Positions 12,077-24,033 of a stretch of 64,000 nt of DNA are shown in pieces. The translations under genes were made by a program, and so were the position numbers. Each line of letters opens with the position of its first letter. Within the stretch, counting starts at the first letter, position 1. Origin of the DNA: Canna indica (lineage: Eukaryota; Streptophyta; Magnoliopsida; Zingiberales; Cannaceae); NCBI GenBank assembly GCA_034359265.1, contig CP136897.1, positions 33,591,501 to 33,655,500 on the forward strand, given 5' to 3'. The notes under the pieces are model-generated. The model had not been told where the DNA came from. It worked only from the letters and a program-made list of their open reading frames with translations, and searched no databases.

Positions 12077-12445
12077 TTTTTTTTTACTACCTATTTGATT
12101 GCACGACGAGATCATTTTTTTTACCAATCTTTCTAACCAAACGTTAAGGACGGACGACGTCGTCGACATAAAATTTGGCTGTCGATCGCCCGCGCGGGGC
12201 CCGCCGCAACCTCTACGGCCGGCTCGATCGACCAACGTACTCGAAAAATTAAAATTTGTAAATAAATAAGAAAAATAACATTTCAATTATTATTTTTCGT
12301 TTAAAACGGGCGTAACTCCGTGCATTATTGTCCGATTTTAGCTTTTCACGTGGCGCTGAAAGGCGCGCAAAGAGACGAAGAAAATGACCCCCGAACTCTC
12401 CCTCGGACGCTCACCCTTATTAGCCGACGATCAGAAGTGCTTATC

Positions 12446-12562
12446 GGGTGTGATCATACCAGCACTAACGCACCGGATCCCATCAAAACTCCGAAGTTAA
12501 GCGTGCTTGGGCGAGAGTTGTACTAGGATGGGTGACCCCCTGGGAAGTCCTCGCGTTGTACC
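12446..12562 (+). rRNA. 5S: 5S rRNA gene, copy 26 (type E)
   Basis: Changes: C6T, G41A, A74T, T109C, C114T, identical to copy 24. Confidence 0.96.
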
Positions 12563-12930
12563 TTTTTTTTTACTACCTATTTGATTGCACGACGAGATCA
12601 TTTTTTTTACCAATCTTTCTAACCAAACGTTAAGGACGGACGACGTCGTCGCCATAAATCTTGGCTGTCGATCGCCCGTGCGGGGCCCGCCGCAACCTCT
12701 ACGGCCGGCTCGATCGACCAACCGACCCGAAAAATTAAAATTTGTAAATAAATAAGAAAAATAACATTTCAATTATTATTTTTCGTTTAAAACGGGCGTA
12801 ACTCCGTGCATTATTGTCCGATTTCAGCTTTTCACGTGGCGCTGAAATGCGCGCGAAGAGACGAAGAAAATGACCCCGAGTTGTTCCTTGGACGCTCACC
12901 CTTATTAGCCGACGATCAGAAGTGCATGAC

Positions 12931-13047
12931 GGGTGCGATCATACTAGCACTAACGCACCGGATCCCATCAGAACTCCGAAGATAAGCGTGCTTGGGCGAG
13001 AGTAGTACTAGGATGGGTGACCCTTTGGGAAGTCCTCGTGTTGCACA
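12931..13047 (+). rRNA. 5S: 5S rRNA gene, copy 27 (type A1)
   Basis: Changes: C15T, T52A, C94T, C95T, C117A. The A1 spacer is marked by CCACGCGGGGCTCG and AATTATAATTTG. Confidence 0.96.
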
Positions 13048-13417
13048 TTTTTTTTTACTACCTATTTGATTGCACGACGAGATCATTTTTTTTACCAATC
13101 TTTCTAACCAAACGTTAAGGACGGACGACGTCGTCGACATAAAATTTGGCTGTCGATCGCCCACGCGGGGCTCGCCGCAACCTCTACGGCCGGCTCGATC
13201 GACCAACCAACCCGAAAAATTATAATTTGTAAATAAATAAGAAAAATAACATTTCAATTATTATTTTTCGTTTAAAACGAGCGTAACTCCGTGCATTATT
13301 GTCCGATTTCAGCTTTTCACGTGGCGCTGAAAGGCGCCCAAAATAGACGAAGAAAATGACCCCCGAACTCTCCCTCGGACGCTCACCCTTATTAGCCGAT
13401 GATCAGAAGGGCATATT

Positions 13418-13534
13418 CGGTGCGATCATACTAGCACTAATGCACCGGATCCCATTAGAACTCCTAAGTTAAGCGTGCTTGGGCGAGAGTAGTACTAGGA
13501 TGGGTGACCCCTTGGGAAGTCCTCGTGTTGCACC
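13418..13534 (+). rRNA. 5S: 5S rRNA gene, copy 28 (type B)
   Basis: Changes: G1C, C15T, C24T, C39T, G48T, C95T. The bases around the start read CATATTCGG, so the usual C at -1 is T and the first G is C. The unit before it has GGCGCCCAAAATAG in its promoter-side spacer. Confidence 0.95.
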
Positions 13535-13903
13535 TTTTTTTTTACTTCCTATTTGATTGCACGACGAGATCATTTTTTTTATCAATCTTTCTAACCAAAC
13601 GTTAAGGACGGACGACGTCGTCGCCATAAATCTTGGCTGTCGATCGCCCGCGCGGGGCCCGCCGCAATCTCTACGGCCAGCTCGATCGACCAACCGACCC
13701 GAAAAATTAAAATTTGTAAATAAATAAGAAAAATAACAATTCAATTATTATTTTTCGTTTAAAACGGGCGTAACTCCGTGCATTATTGTCCGATTTTAGC
13801 TTTTCACGTGGCGCTGAAAGGCGCCCAAAGAGACGAAGAAAATGACCCCCGAACTCTCCCTCGGACGCTCACCCTTATTAGCCGATGATCAGAAGGGCAT
13901 ATT

Positions 13904-13997
13904 CGGTGCGATCATACTAGCACTAATGCACCGGATCCCATTAGAACTCCGAAGTTAAGCGTGCTTGGGCGAGAGTAGTACTAGGATGGGTGACCCC
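13904..13997 (+). pseudogene. 5S: 5S rRNA gene, 3'-truncated (type C)
   Basis: Same truncation and same changes (G1C, C15T, C24T, C39T) as the copy at 10527. Confidence 0.93.
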
Positions 13998-14365
13998 TTT
14001 TTTTTTACTTCCTATTTGATTGCACGACGAGATCATTTTTTTTACCAATCTTTCTAACCAAACGTTAAGGACGGACGACGTCGTCGACATAAAATTTGGC
14101 TTTCGATCGTCCGTACGAGGCCCGCCGCAACCTCTACGGCCGGCTCGATCGACCAACCGACCCGAAAAATTAAAATTTGTAAATAAATAAGAAAAATAAC
14201 ATTTCAATTATTATTTTTTGTTTAAAACGGCCGTAACTCCGTGCATTATTGTCCGATTTTAGCTTTTTACGTGGCGCTAAAAGGCGCGCGAAGAGAGGAA
14301 GAAAATGACCCCGAGCTATCCCTCGGACGCTCACCCTTATTAGCCGACGATCAGAAGTGCATGAC

Positions 14366-14482
14366 GGATGCGATCATACTAGCACTAACGCACCGGATCC
14401 CATCAGAACTTCGAAGTTCAGCGTGCTTGCGCGAGAGTGGTACTAGGATGGGTGACCCCTTGGGAAGTCCTCGTGTTGCACC
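14366..14482 (+). rRNA. 5S: 5S rRNA gene, copy 30 (type D)
   Basis: Type D changes (C15T, C46T, A54C, G65C, A74G, C95T) plus G3A. Confidence 0.96.
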
Positions 14483-14851
14483 TTTTTTTTTACTACCTAT
14501 TTGATTGCACGACGAGATCATTTTTTTTACCAATCTTTCTAAACAAACGTTAAGGACGGACGACGTCGTCGCCATAAAATTTGGCTGTCGATCGCCCGCG
14601 CGGGGCCTGCCGCAACCTCTACGGCCGGCTCGATCGACCAACGAACTCGAAAAATTAAAATTTGTAAATAAATAAGAAAAATAACGTTTTAATTATTATT
14701 TTTCGTTTAAAACGGGCGTAACTCCGTGCATTATTGTCCGATTTCAGCTTTTCACGTGGCGCTGAAAGGCGCGCAAAGAGACGAAGAAAATGACCCCCGA
14801 ACTCTCCCTCGGACGCTCACCCTTATTAGCCGACGATCAGAAGTGCTTATC

Positions 14852-14968
14852 GGGTGTGATCATACCAGCACTAACGCACCGGATCCCATCAAAACTCCGA
14901 AGTTAAGCGTGCTTGGGCGAGAGTTGTACTAGGATGGGTGACCCCCTGGGAAGTCCTCGCGTTGTACC
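14852..14968 (+). rRNA. 5S: 5S rRNA gene, copy 31 (type E)
   Basis: Changes: C6T, G41A, A74T, T109C, C114T. Confidence 0.96.
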
Positions 14969-15336
14969 TTTTTTTTTACTACCTATTTGATTGCACGACG
15001 AGATCATTTTTTTTACCAATCTTTCTAACCAAACGTTAAGGACGGACGACGTCGTCGCCATAAATCTTGGCTGTCGATCGCCCGCGCGGGGCCCGCCGCA
15101 ACCTCTACGGCCGGCTCGATCGACCAACCGACCCGAAAAATTAAAATTTGTAAATAAATAAGAAAAATAACATTTCAATTATTATTTTTCGTTTAAAACG
15201 GGCGTAACTCCGTGCATTATTGTCCGATTTCAGCTTTACACGTGGCGCTGAAATGCGCGCGAAGAGACGAAGAAAATGACCCCGAGTTGTTCCTTGGACG
15301 CTCACCCTTATTAGCCGACGATCAGAAGTGCATGAC

Positions 15337-15453
15337 GGGTGCGATCATACTAGCACTAACGCACCGGATCCCATCAGAACTCCGAAGATAAGCGTGCTTG
15401 GGCGAGAGTAGTACTAGGATGGGTGACCCTTTGGGAAGTCCTCGTGTTGCACA
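15337..15453 (+). rRNA. 5S: 5S rRNA gene, copy 32 (type A1)
   Basis: Changes: C15T, T52A, C94T, C95T, C117A. The upstream spacer has a private change (GCTTTACACG for GCTTTTCACG). Confidence 0.96.
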
Positions 15454-15823
15454 TTTTTTTTTACTACCTATTTGATTGCACGACGAGATCATTTTTTTTA
15501 CCAATCTTTCTAACCAAACGTTAAGGACGGACGACGTCGTCGACATAAAATTTGGCTGTCGATCGCCCACGCGGGGCTCGCCGCAACCTCTACGGCCGGC
15601 TCGATCGACCAACCAACCCGAAAAATTATAATTTGTAAATAAATAAGAAAAATAACATTTCAATTATTATTTTTCGTTTAAAACGAGCGTAACTCCGTGC
15701 ATTATTGTCCAATTTCAGCTTTTCACGTGGCGCTGAAAGGCGCCCAAAATAGACGAAGAAAATGACACCCGAACTCTCCCTCGGACGCTCACCCTTATTA
15801 GCCGATGATCAGAAGGGCATATT

Positions 15824-15940
15824 CGGTGCGATCATACTAGCACTAATGCACCGGATCCCATTAGAACTCCTAAGTTAAGCGTGCTTGGGCGAGAGTAGTA
15901 CTAGGATGGGTGACCCCTTGGGAAGTCCTCGTGTTGCACC
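15824..15940 (+). rRNA. 5S: 5S rRNA gene, copy 33 (type B)
   Basis: Changes: G1C, C15T, C24T, C39T, G48T, C95T. Its upstream spacer carries two private variants (A at 15711 and A at 15767) found again only before the copy at 27897. Confidence 0.95.
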
Positions 15941-16309
15941 TTTTTTTTTACTTCCTATTTGATTGCACGACGAGATCATTTTTTTTACCAATCTTTCTAA
16001 CCAAACGTTAAGGACGGACGACGTCGTCGCCATAAATCTTGGCTGTCGATCGCCCGCGCGGGGCCCGCCGCAACCTCTACGGCCAGCTCGATCGACCAAC
16101 CGACCCGAAAAATTAAAATTTGTAAATAAATAAGAAAAATAACAATTCAATTATTATTTTTCGTTTAAAACGGGCGTAACTCCGTGCATTATTGTCCGAT
16201 TTCAGCTTTTCACGTGGCGCTGAAAGGCGCCCAAAGAGACGAAGAAAATGACCCCCGAACTCTCCCTCGGACGCTCACCCTTATTAGCCGATGATCAGAA
16301 GGGCATATT

Positions 16310-16403
16310 CGGTGCGATCATACTAGCACTAATGCACCGGATCCCATTAGAACTCCGAAGTTAAGCGTGCTTGGGCGAGAGTAGTACTAGGATGGGTGAC
16401 CCC
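16310..16403 (+). pseudogene. 5S: 5S rRNA gene, 3'-truncated (type C)
   Basis: Ends after position 94, with G1C, C15T, C24T, C39T. Confidence 0.93.
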
Positions 16404-16771
16404 TTTTTTTTTACTTCCTATTTGATTGCACGACGAGATCATTTTTTTTACCAATCTTTCTAACCAAACGTTAAGGACGGACGACGTCGTCGACATAAAA
16501 TTTGGCTTTCGATCGTCCGTACGAGGCCCGCCGCAACCTCTACGGCCGGCTCGATCGACCAACCGACCCGAAAAATTAAAATTTGTAAATAAATAAGAAA
16601 AATAACATTTCAATTATTATTTTTTGTTTAAAACGGCCGTAACTCCGTGCATTATTGTCCGATTTTAGCTTTTTACGTGGCGCTAAAAGGCGCGCGAAGA
16701 GACGAAGAAAATGACCCCGAGCTATCCCTCGGACGCTCACCCTTATTAGCCGACGATCAGAAGTGCATGAC

Positions 16772-16888
16772 GGGTGCGATCATACTAGCACTAACGCACC
16801 GGATCCCTTCAGAACTTCGAAGTTCAGCGTGCTTGCGCGAGAGTGGTACTAGGATGGGTGACCCCTTGGGAAGTCCTCGTGTTGCACC
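16772..16888 (+). rRNA. 5S: 5S rRNA gene, copy 35 (type D)
   Basis: Type D changes (C15T, C46T, A54C, G65C, A74G, C95T) plus A37T, a variant shared only with the copy at 20149. Confidence 0.96.
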
Positions 16889-17257
16889 TTTTTTTTTACT
16901 ACCTATTTGATTGCACGACGAGATCATTTTTTTTACCAATCTTTCTAAACAAACGTTAAGGACGGACGACGTCGTCGCCATAAAATTTGGCTGTCGATCG
17001 CCCGCGCGGGGCCTGCCGCAACCTCTACGGCCGGCTCGATCGACCAACGAACTCGAAAAATTAAAATTTGTAAATAAATAAGAAAAATAACGTTTTAATT
17101 ATTATTTTTCGTTTAAAACGGGCGTAACTCCGTGCATTATTGTCCGATTTCAGCTTTTCACGTGGCGCTGAAAGGCGTGCAAAGAGACGAAGAAAATGAC
17201 CCCCGAACTCTCCCTCGGACGCTCACCCTTATTAGCCGACGATCAGAAGTGCTTATC

Positions 17258-17374
17258 GGGTGTGATCATACCAGCACTAACGCACCGGATCCCATCAAAA
17301 CTCCGAAGTTAAGCGTGCTTGGGCGAGAGTTGTACTAGGATGGGTGACCCCTTGGGAAGTCCTCGCGTTGTACC
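17258..17374 (+). rRNA. 5S: 5S rRNA gene, copy 36 (type E)
   Basis: Changes: C6T, G41A, A74T, C95T, T109C, C114T. The second spacer T tract is broken (TTTCTTTTACC), as after the copies at 20635 and 29331. Confidence 0.96.
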
Positions 17375-17742
17375 TTTTTTTTTACTACCTATTTGATTGC
17401 ACGACGAGATCATTTCTTTTACCAATCTTTCTAACCAAACGTTAAGGACGGACGACGTCGTCGCCATAAATCTTGGCTGTCGATCGCCCGCGCGGGGCCC
17501 GCCGCAACCTCTACGGCCGGCTCGATCGACCAACCGACCCAAAAAATTAAAATTTGTAAATAAATAAGAAAAATAACATTTCAATTATTATTTTTCGTTT
17601 AAAACGGGCGTAACTCCGTGCATTATTGTCCGATTTCAGCTTTTCACGTGGCGCTGAAATGCGTGCGAAGAGACGAAGAAAATGACCCCGAGTTGTTCCT
17701 TGGACGCTCACCCTTATTAGCCGACGATCAAAAGTGCATGAC

Positions 17743-17859
17743 GGGTGCGATCATACTAGCACTAACGCACCGGATCCCATCAGAACTCCGAAGATAAGCG
17801 TGCTTGGGCGAGAGTAGTACTAGGATGGGTGACCCTTTGGGAAGTCCTCGTGTTGCATA
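17743..17859 (+). rRNA. 5S: 5S rRNA gene, copy 37 (type A2)
   Basis: Changes: C15T, T52A, C94T, C95T, C116T, C117A. The far spacer is D-like, including AACGTTTTAATT. Confidence 0.96.
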
Positions 17860-18228
17860 TTTTTTTTTACTACCTATTTGATTGCACGACGAGATCATTT
17901 TTTTTACCAATCTTTCTAACCAAACGTTAAGGACGGACGACGTCGTCGACATAAAATTTGGCTGTCGATCGCCCGCGCGGGGCCCGCCGCAACCTCTACG
18001 GCCGGCTCGATCGACCAACGTACTCGAAAAATTAAAATTTGTAAATAAATAAGAAAAATAACGTTTTAATTATTATTTTTCGTTTAAAACGGGCGTAACT
18101 CCGTGCATTATTGTCCGATTTCAGCTTTTCACGTGGCGCTGAAAGGCGCGCAAAGAGACGAAGAAAATGACCCCCGAACTCTCCCTCGGACGCTCACCCT
18201 TATTAGCCGACGATCAGAAGTGCTTATC

Positions 18229-18345
18229 GGGTGTGATCATACCAGCACTAACGCACCGGATCCCATCAAAACTCCGAAGTTAAGCGTGCTTGGGCGAGAG
18301 TTGTACTAGGATGGGTGACCCCCTGGGAAGTCCTCGCGTTGTACC
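18229..18345 (+). rRNA. 5S: 5S rRNA gene, copy 38 (type E)
   Basis: Changes: C6T, G41A, A74T, T109C, C114T. Confidence 0.96.
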
Positions 18346-18713
18346 TTTTTTTTTACTACCTATTTGATTGCACGACGAGATCATTTTTTTTACCAATCTT
18401 TCTAACCAAACGTTAAGGACGGACGACGTCGTCGCCATAAATCTTGGCTGTCGATCGCCCGCGCGGGGCCCGCCGCAACCTCTACGGCCGGCTCGATCGA
18501 CCAACCGACCCGAAAAATTAAAATTTGTAAATAAATAAGAAAAATAACATTTCAATTATTATTTTTCGTTTAAAACGGGCGTAACTCCGTGCATTATTGT
18601 CCGATTTCAGCTTTTCACGTGGCGCTGAAATGCGCGCGAAGAGACGAAGAAAATGACCTCGAGTTGTTCCTTGGACGCTCACCCTTATTAGCCGACGATC
18701 AGAAGTGCATGAC

Positions 18714-18830
18714 GGGTGCGATCATACTAGCACTAACGCACCGGATCCCATCAGAACTCCGAAGATAAGCGTGCTTGGGCGAGAGTAGTACTAGGATGGG
18801 TGACCCTTTGGGAAGTCCTCGTGTTGCACA
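18714..18830 (+). rRNA. 5S: 5S rRNA gene, copy 39 (type A1)
   Basis: Changes: C15T, T52A, C94T, C95T, C117A. Confidence 0.96.
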
Positions 18831-19200
18831 TTTTTTTTTACTACCTATTTGATTGCACGACGAGATCATTTTTTTTACCAATCTTTCTAACCAAACGTTA
18901 AGGACGGACGACGTCGTCTACATAAAATTTGGCTGTCAATCGCCCACGCGGGGCTCGCCGCAACCTCTACGGCCGGCTCGATCGACCAACCAACCCGAAA
19001 AATTATAATTTGTAAATAAATAAGAAAAATAACATTTCAATTATTATTTTTCGTTTAAAACGAGCGTAACTCCGTGCATTATTGTCCGATTTCAGCTTTT
19101 CACGTGGCGCTGAAAGGCGCCCAAAATAGACGAAGAAAATGACCCCCGAACTCTCCCTCGGACGCTCACCCTTATTAGCCGATGATCAGAAGGGCATATT

Positions 19201-19317
19201 CGGTGCGATCATACTAGCACTAATGCACCGGATCCCATTAGAACTCCTAAGTTAAGCGTGCTTGGGCGAGAGTAGTACTAGGATGGGTGACCCCTTGGGA
19301 AGTCCTCGTGTTGCACC
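19201..19317 (+). rRNA. 5S: 5S rRNA gene, copy 40 (type B)
   Basis: Changes: G1C, C15T, C24T, C39T, G48T, C95T. Confidence 0.95.
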
Positions 19318-19686
19318 TTTTTTTTTACTTCCTATTTGATTGCACGACGAGATCATTTTTTTTACCAATCTTTCTAACCAAACGTTAAGGACGGACGACG
19401 TCGTCGCCATAAATCTTGGCTGTCGATCGCCCGCGCGGGGCCCGCCGCAACCTCTACGGCCAGCTCGATCGACCAACCGACCCGAAAAATTAAAATTTGT
19501 AAATAAATAAGAAAAATAACAATTCAATTATTATTTTTCGTTTAAAACGGGCGTAACTCCGTGCATTATTGTCCGATTTCAGCTTTTCACGTGGCGCTGA
19601 AAGGCGCCCAAAGAGACGAAGAAAATGACCCCCGAACTCTCCCTCGGACGCTCACCCTTATTAGCCGATGATCAGAAGGGCATATT

Positions 19687-19780
19687 CGGTGCGATCATAC
19701 TAGCACTAATGCACCGGATCCCATTAGAACTCCGAAGTTAAGCGTGCTTGGGCGAGAGTAGTACTAGGATGGGTGACCCC
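19687..19780 (+). pseudogene. 5S: 5S rRNA gene, 3'-truncated (type C)
   Basis: Ends after position 94, with G1C, C15T, C24T, C39T. Confidence 0.93.
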
Positions 19781-20148
19781 TTTTTTTTTACTTCCTATTT
19801 GATTGCACGACGAGATCATTTTTTTTACCAATCTTTCTAACCAAACGTTAAGGACGGACGACGTCGTCGACATAAAATTTGGCTTTCGATCGTCCGTACG
19901 AGGCCCGCCGCAACCTCTACGGCCGGCTCGATCGACCAACCGACCCGAAAAATTAAAATTTGTAAATAAATAAGAAAAATAACATTTCAATTATTATTTT
20001 TTGTTTAAAACGGCCGTAACTCCGTGCATTATTGTCCGATTTTAGCTTTTTACGTGGCGCTAAAAGGCGCGCGAAGAGACGAAGAAAATGACCCCGAGCT
20101 ATCCCTCGGACGCTCACCCTTATTAGCCGACGATCAGAAGTGCATGAC

Positions 20149-20265
20149 GGGTGCGATCATACTAGCACTAACGCACCGGATCCCTTCAGAACTTCGAAGT
20201 TCAGCGTGCTTGCGCGAGAGTGGTACTAGGATGGGTGACCCCTTGGGAAGTCCTCGTGTTGCACC
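20149..20265 (+). rRNA. 5S: 5S rRNA gene, copy 42 (type D)
   Basis: Type D changes plus A37T, as in the copy at 16772. Confidence 0.96.
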
Positions 20266-20634
20266 TTTTTTTTTACTACCTATTTGATTGCACGACGAGA
20301 TCATTTTTTTTACCAATCTTTCTAAACAAACGTTAAGGACGGACGACGTCGTCGCCATAAAATTTGGCTGTCGATCGCCCGCGCGGGGCCTGCCGCAACC
20401 TCTACGGCCGGCTCGATCGACCAACGAACTCGAAAAATTAAAATTTGTAAATAAATAAGAAAAATAACGTTTTAATTATTATTTTTCGTTTAAAACGGGC
20501 GTAACTCCGTGCATTATTGTCCGATTTCAGCTTTTCACGTGGCGCTGAAAGGCGTGCAAAGAGACGAAGAAAATGACCCCCGAACTCTCCCTCGGACGCT
20601 CACCCTTATTAGCCGACGATCAGAAGTGCTTATC

Positions 20635-20751
20635 GGGTGTGATCATACCAGCACTAACGCACCGGATCCCATCAAAACTCCGAAGTTAAGCGTGCTTGGG
20701 CGAGAGTTGTACTAGGATGGGTGACCCCTTGGGAAGTCCTCGCGTTGTACC
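20635..20751 (+). rRNA. 5S: 5S rRNA gene, copy 43 (type E)
   Basis: Changes: C6T, G41A, A74T, C95T, T109C, C114T. Confidence 0.96.
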
Positions 20752-21119
20752 TTTTTTTTTACTACCTATTTGATTGCACGACGAGATCATTTCTTTTACC
20801 AATCTTTCTAACCAAACGTTAAGGACGGACGACGTCGTCGCCATAAATCTTGGCTGTCGATCGCCCGCGCGGGGCCCGCCGCAACCTCTACGGCCGGCTC
20901 GATCGACCAACCGACCCAAAAAATTAAAATTTGTAAATAAATAAGAAAAATAACATTTCAATTATTATTTTTCGTTTAAAACGGGCGTAACTCCGTGCAT
21001 TATTGTCCGATTTCAGCTTTTCACGTGGCGCTGAAATGCGTGCGAAGAGACGAAGAAAATGACCCCGAGTTGTTCCTTGGACGCTCACCCTTATTAGCCG
21101 ACGATCAAAAGTGCATGAC

Positions 21120-21236
21120 GGCTGCGATCATACTAGCACTAACGCACCGGATCCCATCAGAACTCCGAAGATAAGCGTGCTTGGGCGAGAGTAGTACTAG
21201 GATGGGTGACCCTTTGGGAAGTCCTCGTGTTGCATA
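21120..21236 (+). rRNA. 5S: 5S rRNA gene, copy 44 (type A2)
   Basis: Changes: G3C, C15T, T52A, C94T, C95T, C116T, C117A. G3C is private. Confidence 0.96.
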
Positions 21237-21605
21237 TTTTTTTTTACTACCTATTTGATTGCACGACGAGATCATTTTTTTTACCAATCTTTCTAACCAA
21301 ACGTTAAGGACGGACGACGTCGTCGACATAAAATTTGGCTGTCGATCGCCCGCGCGGGGCCCGCCGCAACCTCTACGGCCGGCTCGATCGACCAACGTAC
21401 TCGAAAAATTAAAATTTGTAAATAAATAAGAAAAATAACGTTTTAATTATTATTTTTCGTTTAAAACGGGCGTAACTCCGTGCATTATTGTCCGATTTCA
21501 GCTTTTCACGTGGCGCTGAAAGGCGCGCAAAGAGACGAAGAAAATGACCCCCGAACTCTCCCTCGGACGCTCACCCTTATTAGCCGACGATCAGAAGTGC
21601 TTATC

Positions 21606-21722
21606 GGGTGTGATCATACCAGCACTAACGCACCGGATCCCATCAAAACTCCGAAGTTAAGCGTGCTTGGGCGAGAGTTGTACTAGGATGGGTGACCCCC
21701 TGGGAAGTCCTCGCGTTGTACC
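21606..21722 (+). rRNA. 5S: 5S rRNA gene, copy 45 (type E)
   Basis: Changes: C6T, G41A, A74T, T109C, C114T. Confidence 0.96.
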
Positions 21723-22090
21723 TTTTTTTTTACTACCTATTTGATTGCACGACGAGATCATTTTTTTTACCAATCTTTCTAACCAAACGTTAAGGACGGA
21801 CGACGTCGTCGCCATAAATCTTGGCTGTCGATCGCCCGCGCGGGGCCCGCCGCAACCTCTACGGCCGGCTCGATCGACCAACCGACCCGAAAAATTAAAA
21901 TTTGTAAATAAATAAGAAAAATAACATTTCAATTATTATTTTTCGTTTAAAACGGGCGTAACTCCGTGCATTATTGTCCGATTTCAGCTTTTCACGTGGC
22001 GCTGAAATGCGCGCGAAGAGACGAAGAAAATGACCTCGAGTTGTTCCTTGGACGCTCACCCTTATTAGCCGACGATCAGAAGTGCATGAC

Positions 22091-22207
22091 GGGTGCGATC
22101 ATACTAGCACTAACGCACCGGATCCCATCAGAACTCCGAAGATAAGCGTGCTTGGGCGAGAGAAGTACTAGGATGGGTGACCCTTTGGGAAGTCCTCGTG
22201 TTGCACA
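22091..22207 (+). rRNA. 5S: 5S rRNA gene, copy 46 (type A1)
   Basis: Changes: C15T, T52A, T73A, C94T, C95T, C117A. T73A is private. Confidence 0.96.
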
Positions 22208-22577
22208 TTTTTTTTTACTACCAATTTGATTGCACGACGAGATCATTTTTTTTACCAATCTTTCTAACCAAACGTTAAGGACGGACGACGTCGTCTACAT
22301 AAAATTTGGCTGTCAATCGCCCACGCGGGGCTCGCCGCAACCTCTACGGCCGGCTCGATCGACCAACCAACCCGAAAAATTATAATTTGTAAATAAATAA
22401 GAAAAATAACATTTCAATTATTATTTTTCGTTTAAAACGAGCGTAACTCCGTGCATTATTGTCCGATTTCAGCTTTTCACGTGGCGCTGAAAGGCGCCCA
22501 AAATAGACGAAGAAAATGACCCCCGAACTCTCCCTCGGACGCTCACCCTTATTAGCCGATGATCAGAAGGGCATATT

Positions 22578-22694
22578 CGGTGCGATCATACTAGCACTAA
22601 TGCACCGGATCCCATTAGAACTCCTAAGTTAAGCGTGCTTGGGCGAGAGTAGTACTAGGATGGGTGACCCCTTGGGAAGTCCTCGTGTTGCACC
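22578..22694 (+). rRNA. 5S: 5S rRNA gene, copy 47 (type B)
   Basis: Changes: G1C, C15T, C24T, C39T, G48T, C95T. The next unit is type F, so the first higher-order repeat breaks off here. Confidence 0.95.
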
Positions 22695-23063
22695 TTTTTT
22701 TTTACTTCCTATTTGATTGCACGACGAGATCATTTTTTTTACCAATCTTTCTAACCAAACGTTAAGGACGGACGACGTCGTCGCCATAAATCTTGGCTGT
22801 CGATCGCCCGCGCGGGGCCCGCCGCAACCTCTACGGCCAGCTCGATCGACCAACCGACCCGAAAAATTATAATTTGTAAATAAATAAGAAAAATAATAAT
22901 TCAATTATTATTTTTCGTTTAAAACGGGCGTAACTCCGTGCATTATTGTCTGATTTCAGCTTTTCACGTGGCGCTGAAAGGTGCGCGAAGAGACAAAGAA
23001 AATGACCCCTGAACTCTCCCTCGGACGCTCACCCTTATTAGCCGACGATCAGAAGAGCATGAC

Positions 23064-23180
23064 GGGTGCGATCATACCAGCACTAACGCACCGGATCCCA
23101 TCAGAACTACGAAGTTAAGCGTGGTTGGGCGAGAGTAGTACTCGGATGGGTGACCCCCTGGGAAGTCCTCGTGTTGCACC
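23064..23180 (+). rRNA. 5S: 5S rRNA gene, copy 48 (type F)
   Basis: Changes: C46A, C61G, A80C. The T tract starts late (CACCTATTTTTTT). Confidence 0.96.
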
Positions 23181-23548
23181 TATTTTTTTACTACCTATTT
23201 GATTGAACGACGAGATCATTTTTTTTACCAATCTTTCTAACCAAACGATAAGGACGGACGACATCGTCGCCATAAAATTTGGCTGTCGATCGCCCGCGCG
23301 GGGCCCGCCGCAACCTCTACGGCCGGCTCGATCGACCAACCGACCCGAAAAATTAAAATTTGTAAATAAATAAGAAAAATAACATTTCAATTATTATTTT
23401 TCGTTTAAAACGGGCGTAACTCCGTGCATTATTGTCAGATTTCAGCTTTTCACGTGGCGCTGAAAGGCGCGCAAAGAGACGAAGAAAATGACCCCGAGCT
23501 GTCCCTCGGATGCTCACCCTTATTAGCCGACGATCAGAGGTGCATGAT

Positions 23549-23665
23549 GGGTGTGATCATACCAGCACTAACGCACCGTATCCCATCAGAACTCCGAAGT
23601 TAAGCGTGCTTGGGCGAGAGTAGTACTAGGATGGGTGACCCCCTGGGAAGTCTTCGTGTTGCACT
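23549..23665 (+). rRNA. 5S: 5S rRNA gene, copy 49 (type G)
   Basis: Changes: C6T, G31T, C105T, C117T. Confidence 0.96.
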
Positions 23666-24033
23666 TTTTTTTTTACTACCTATTTGATTGCACGACGAGA
23701 TCATTTTTTTTACCAATCTTTCTAACCAAACGTTAAGGACGGACGATGTCGTCGACATAAAATTTGGCTGTCGATCGCCCGCGCGGGGCCCACCGCAACC
23801 TCTACGGCCGGCTCAATCGACCAACCAACCCGAAAAATTAAAATTTGTAAACAAATGAGAAAAATAACATTTCAATTATTATTTTTCGTTTAAAACGGGC
23901 GTAACTCCGTGCATTATTGTCCGATTTCAGCTTTTCACGTGGCGCTAAAAGGCGCGCGAAGAGACGAAGAAAATGACCCTGTGCTATCCCTCGGACGCTC
24001 ACCCTTATTAGCCGACGATCAGAAGTGCACGGC

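Larger units (their letters stand above)
10527..13903 (+). repeat. 7-unit higher-order repeat C-D-E-A2-E-A1-B (3,377 bp)
   Basis: Starts: C 10527, D 10989, E 11475, A2 11960, E 12446, A1 12931, B 13418. The same order recurs at 16310, 19687 and 28383. Confidence 0.93.
13904..16309 (+). repeat. 5-unit higher-order repeat C-D-E-A1-B (2,406 bp)
   Basis: Starts: C 13904, D 14366, E 14852, A1 15337, B 15824. It is the 7-unit block without one A2-E pair. The same order recurs at 25977. Confidence 0.93.
16310..19686 (+). repeat. 7-unit higher-order repeat (3,377 bp), left of a recent pair
   Basis: C 16310, D 16772, E 17258, A2 17743, E 18229, A1 18714, B 19201. Nearly identical to the adjacent block at 19687-23063. 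Shared private variants include A37T in D, TTTCTTTTACC after the first E, and GTCGTCTACAT after A1. Confidence 0.93.
19687..23063 (+). repeat. 7-unit higher-order repeat (3,377 bp), right of a recent pair
   Basis: C 19687, D 20149, E 20635, A2 21120, E 21606, A1 22091, B 22578. Differences from the left partner include G3C in A2 (21122), T73A in A1 (22163) and changes in the spacer after B. Confidence 0.93.
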
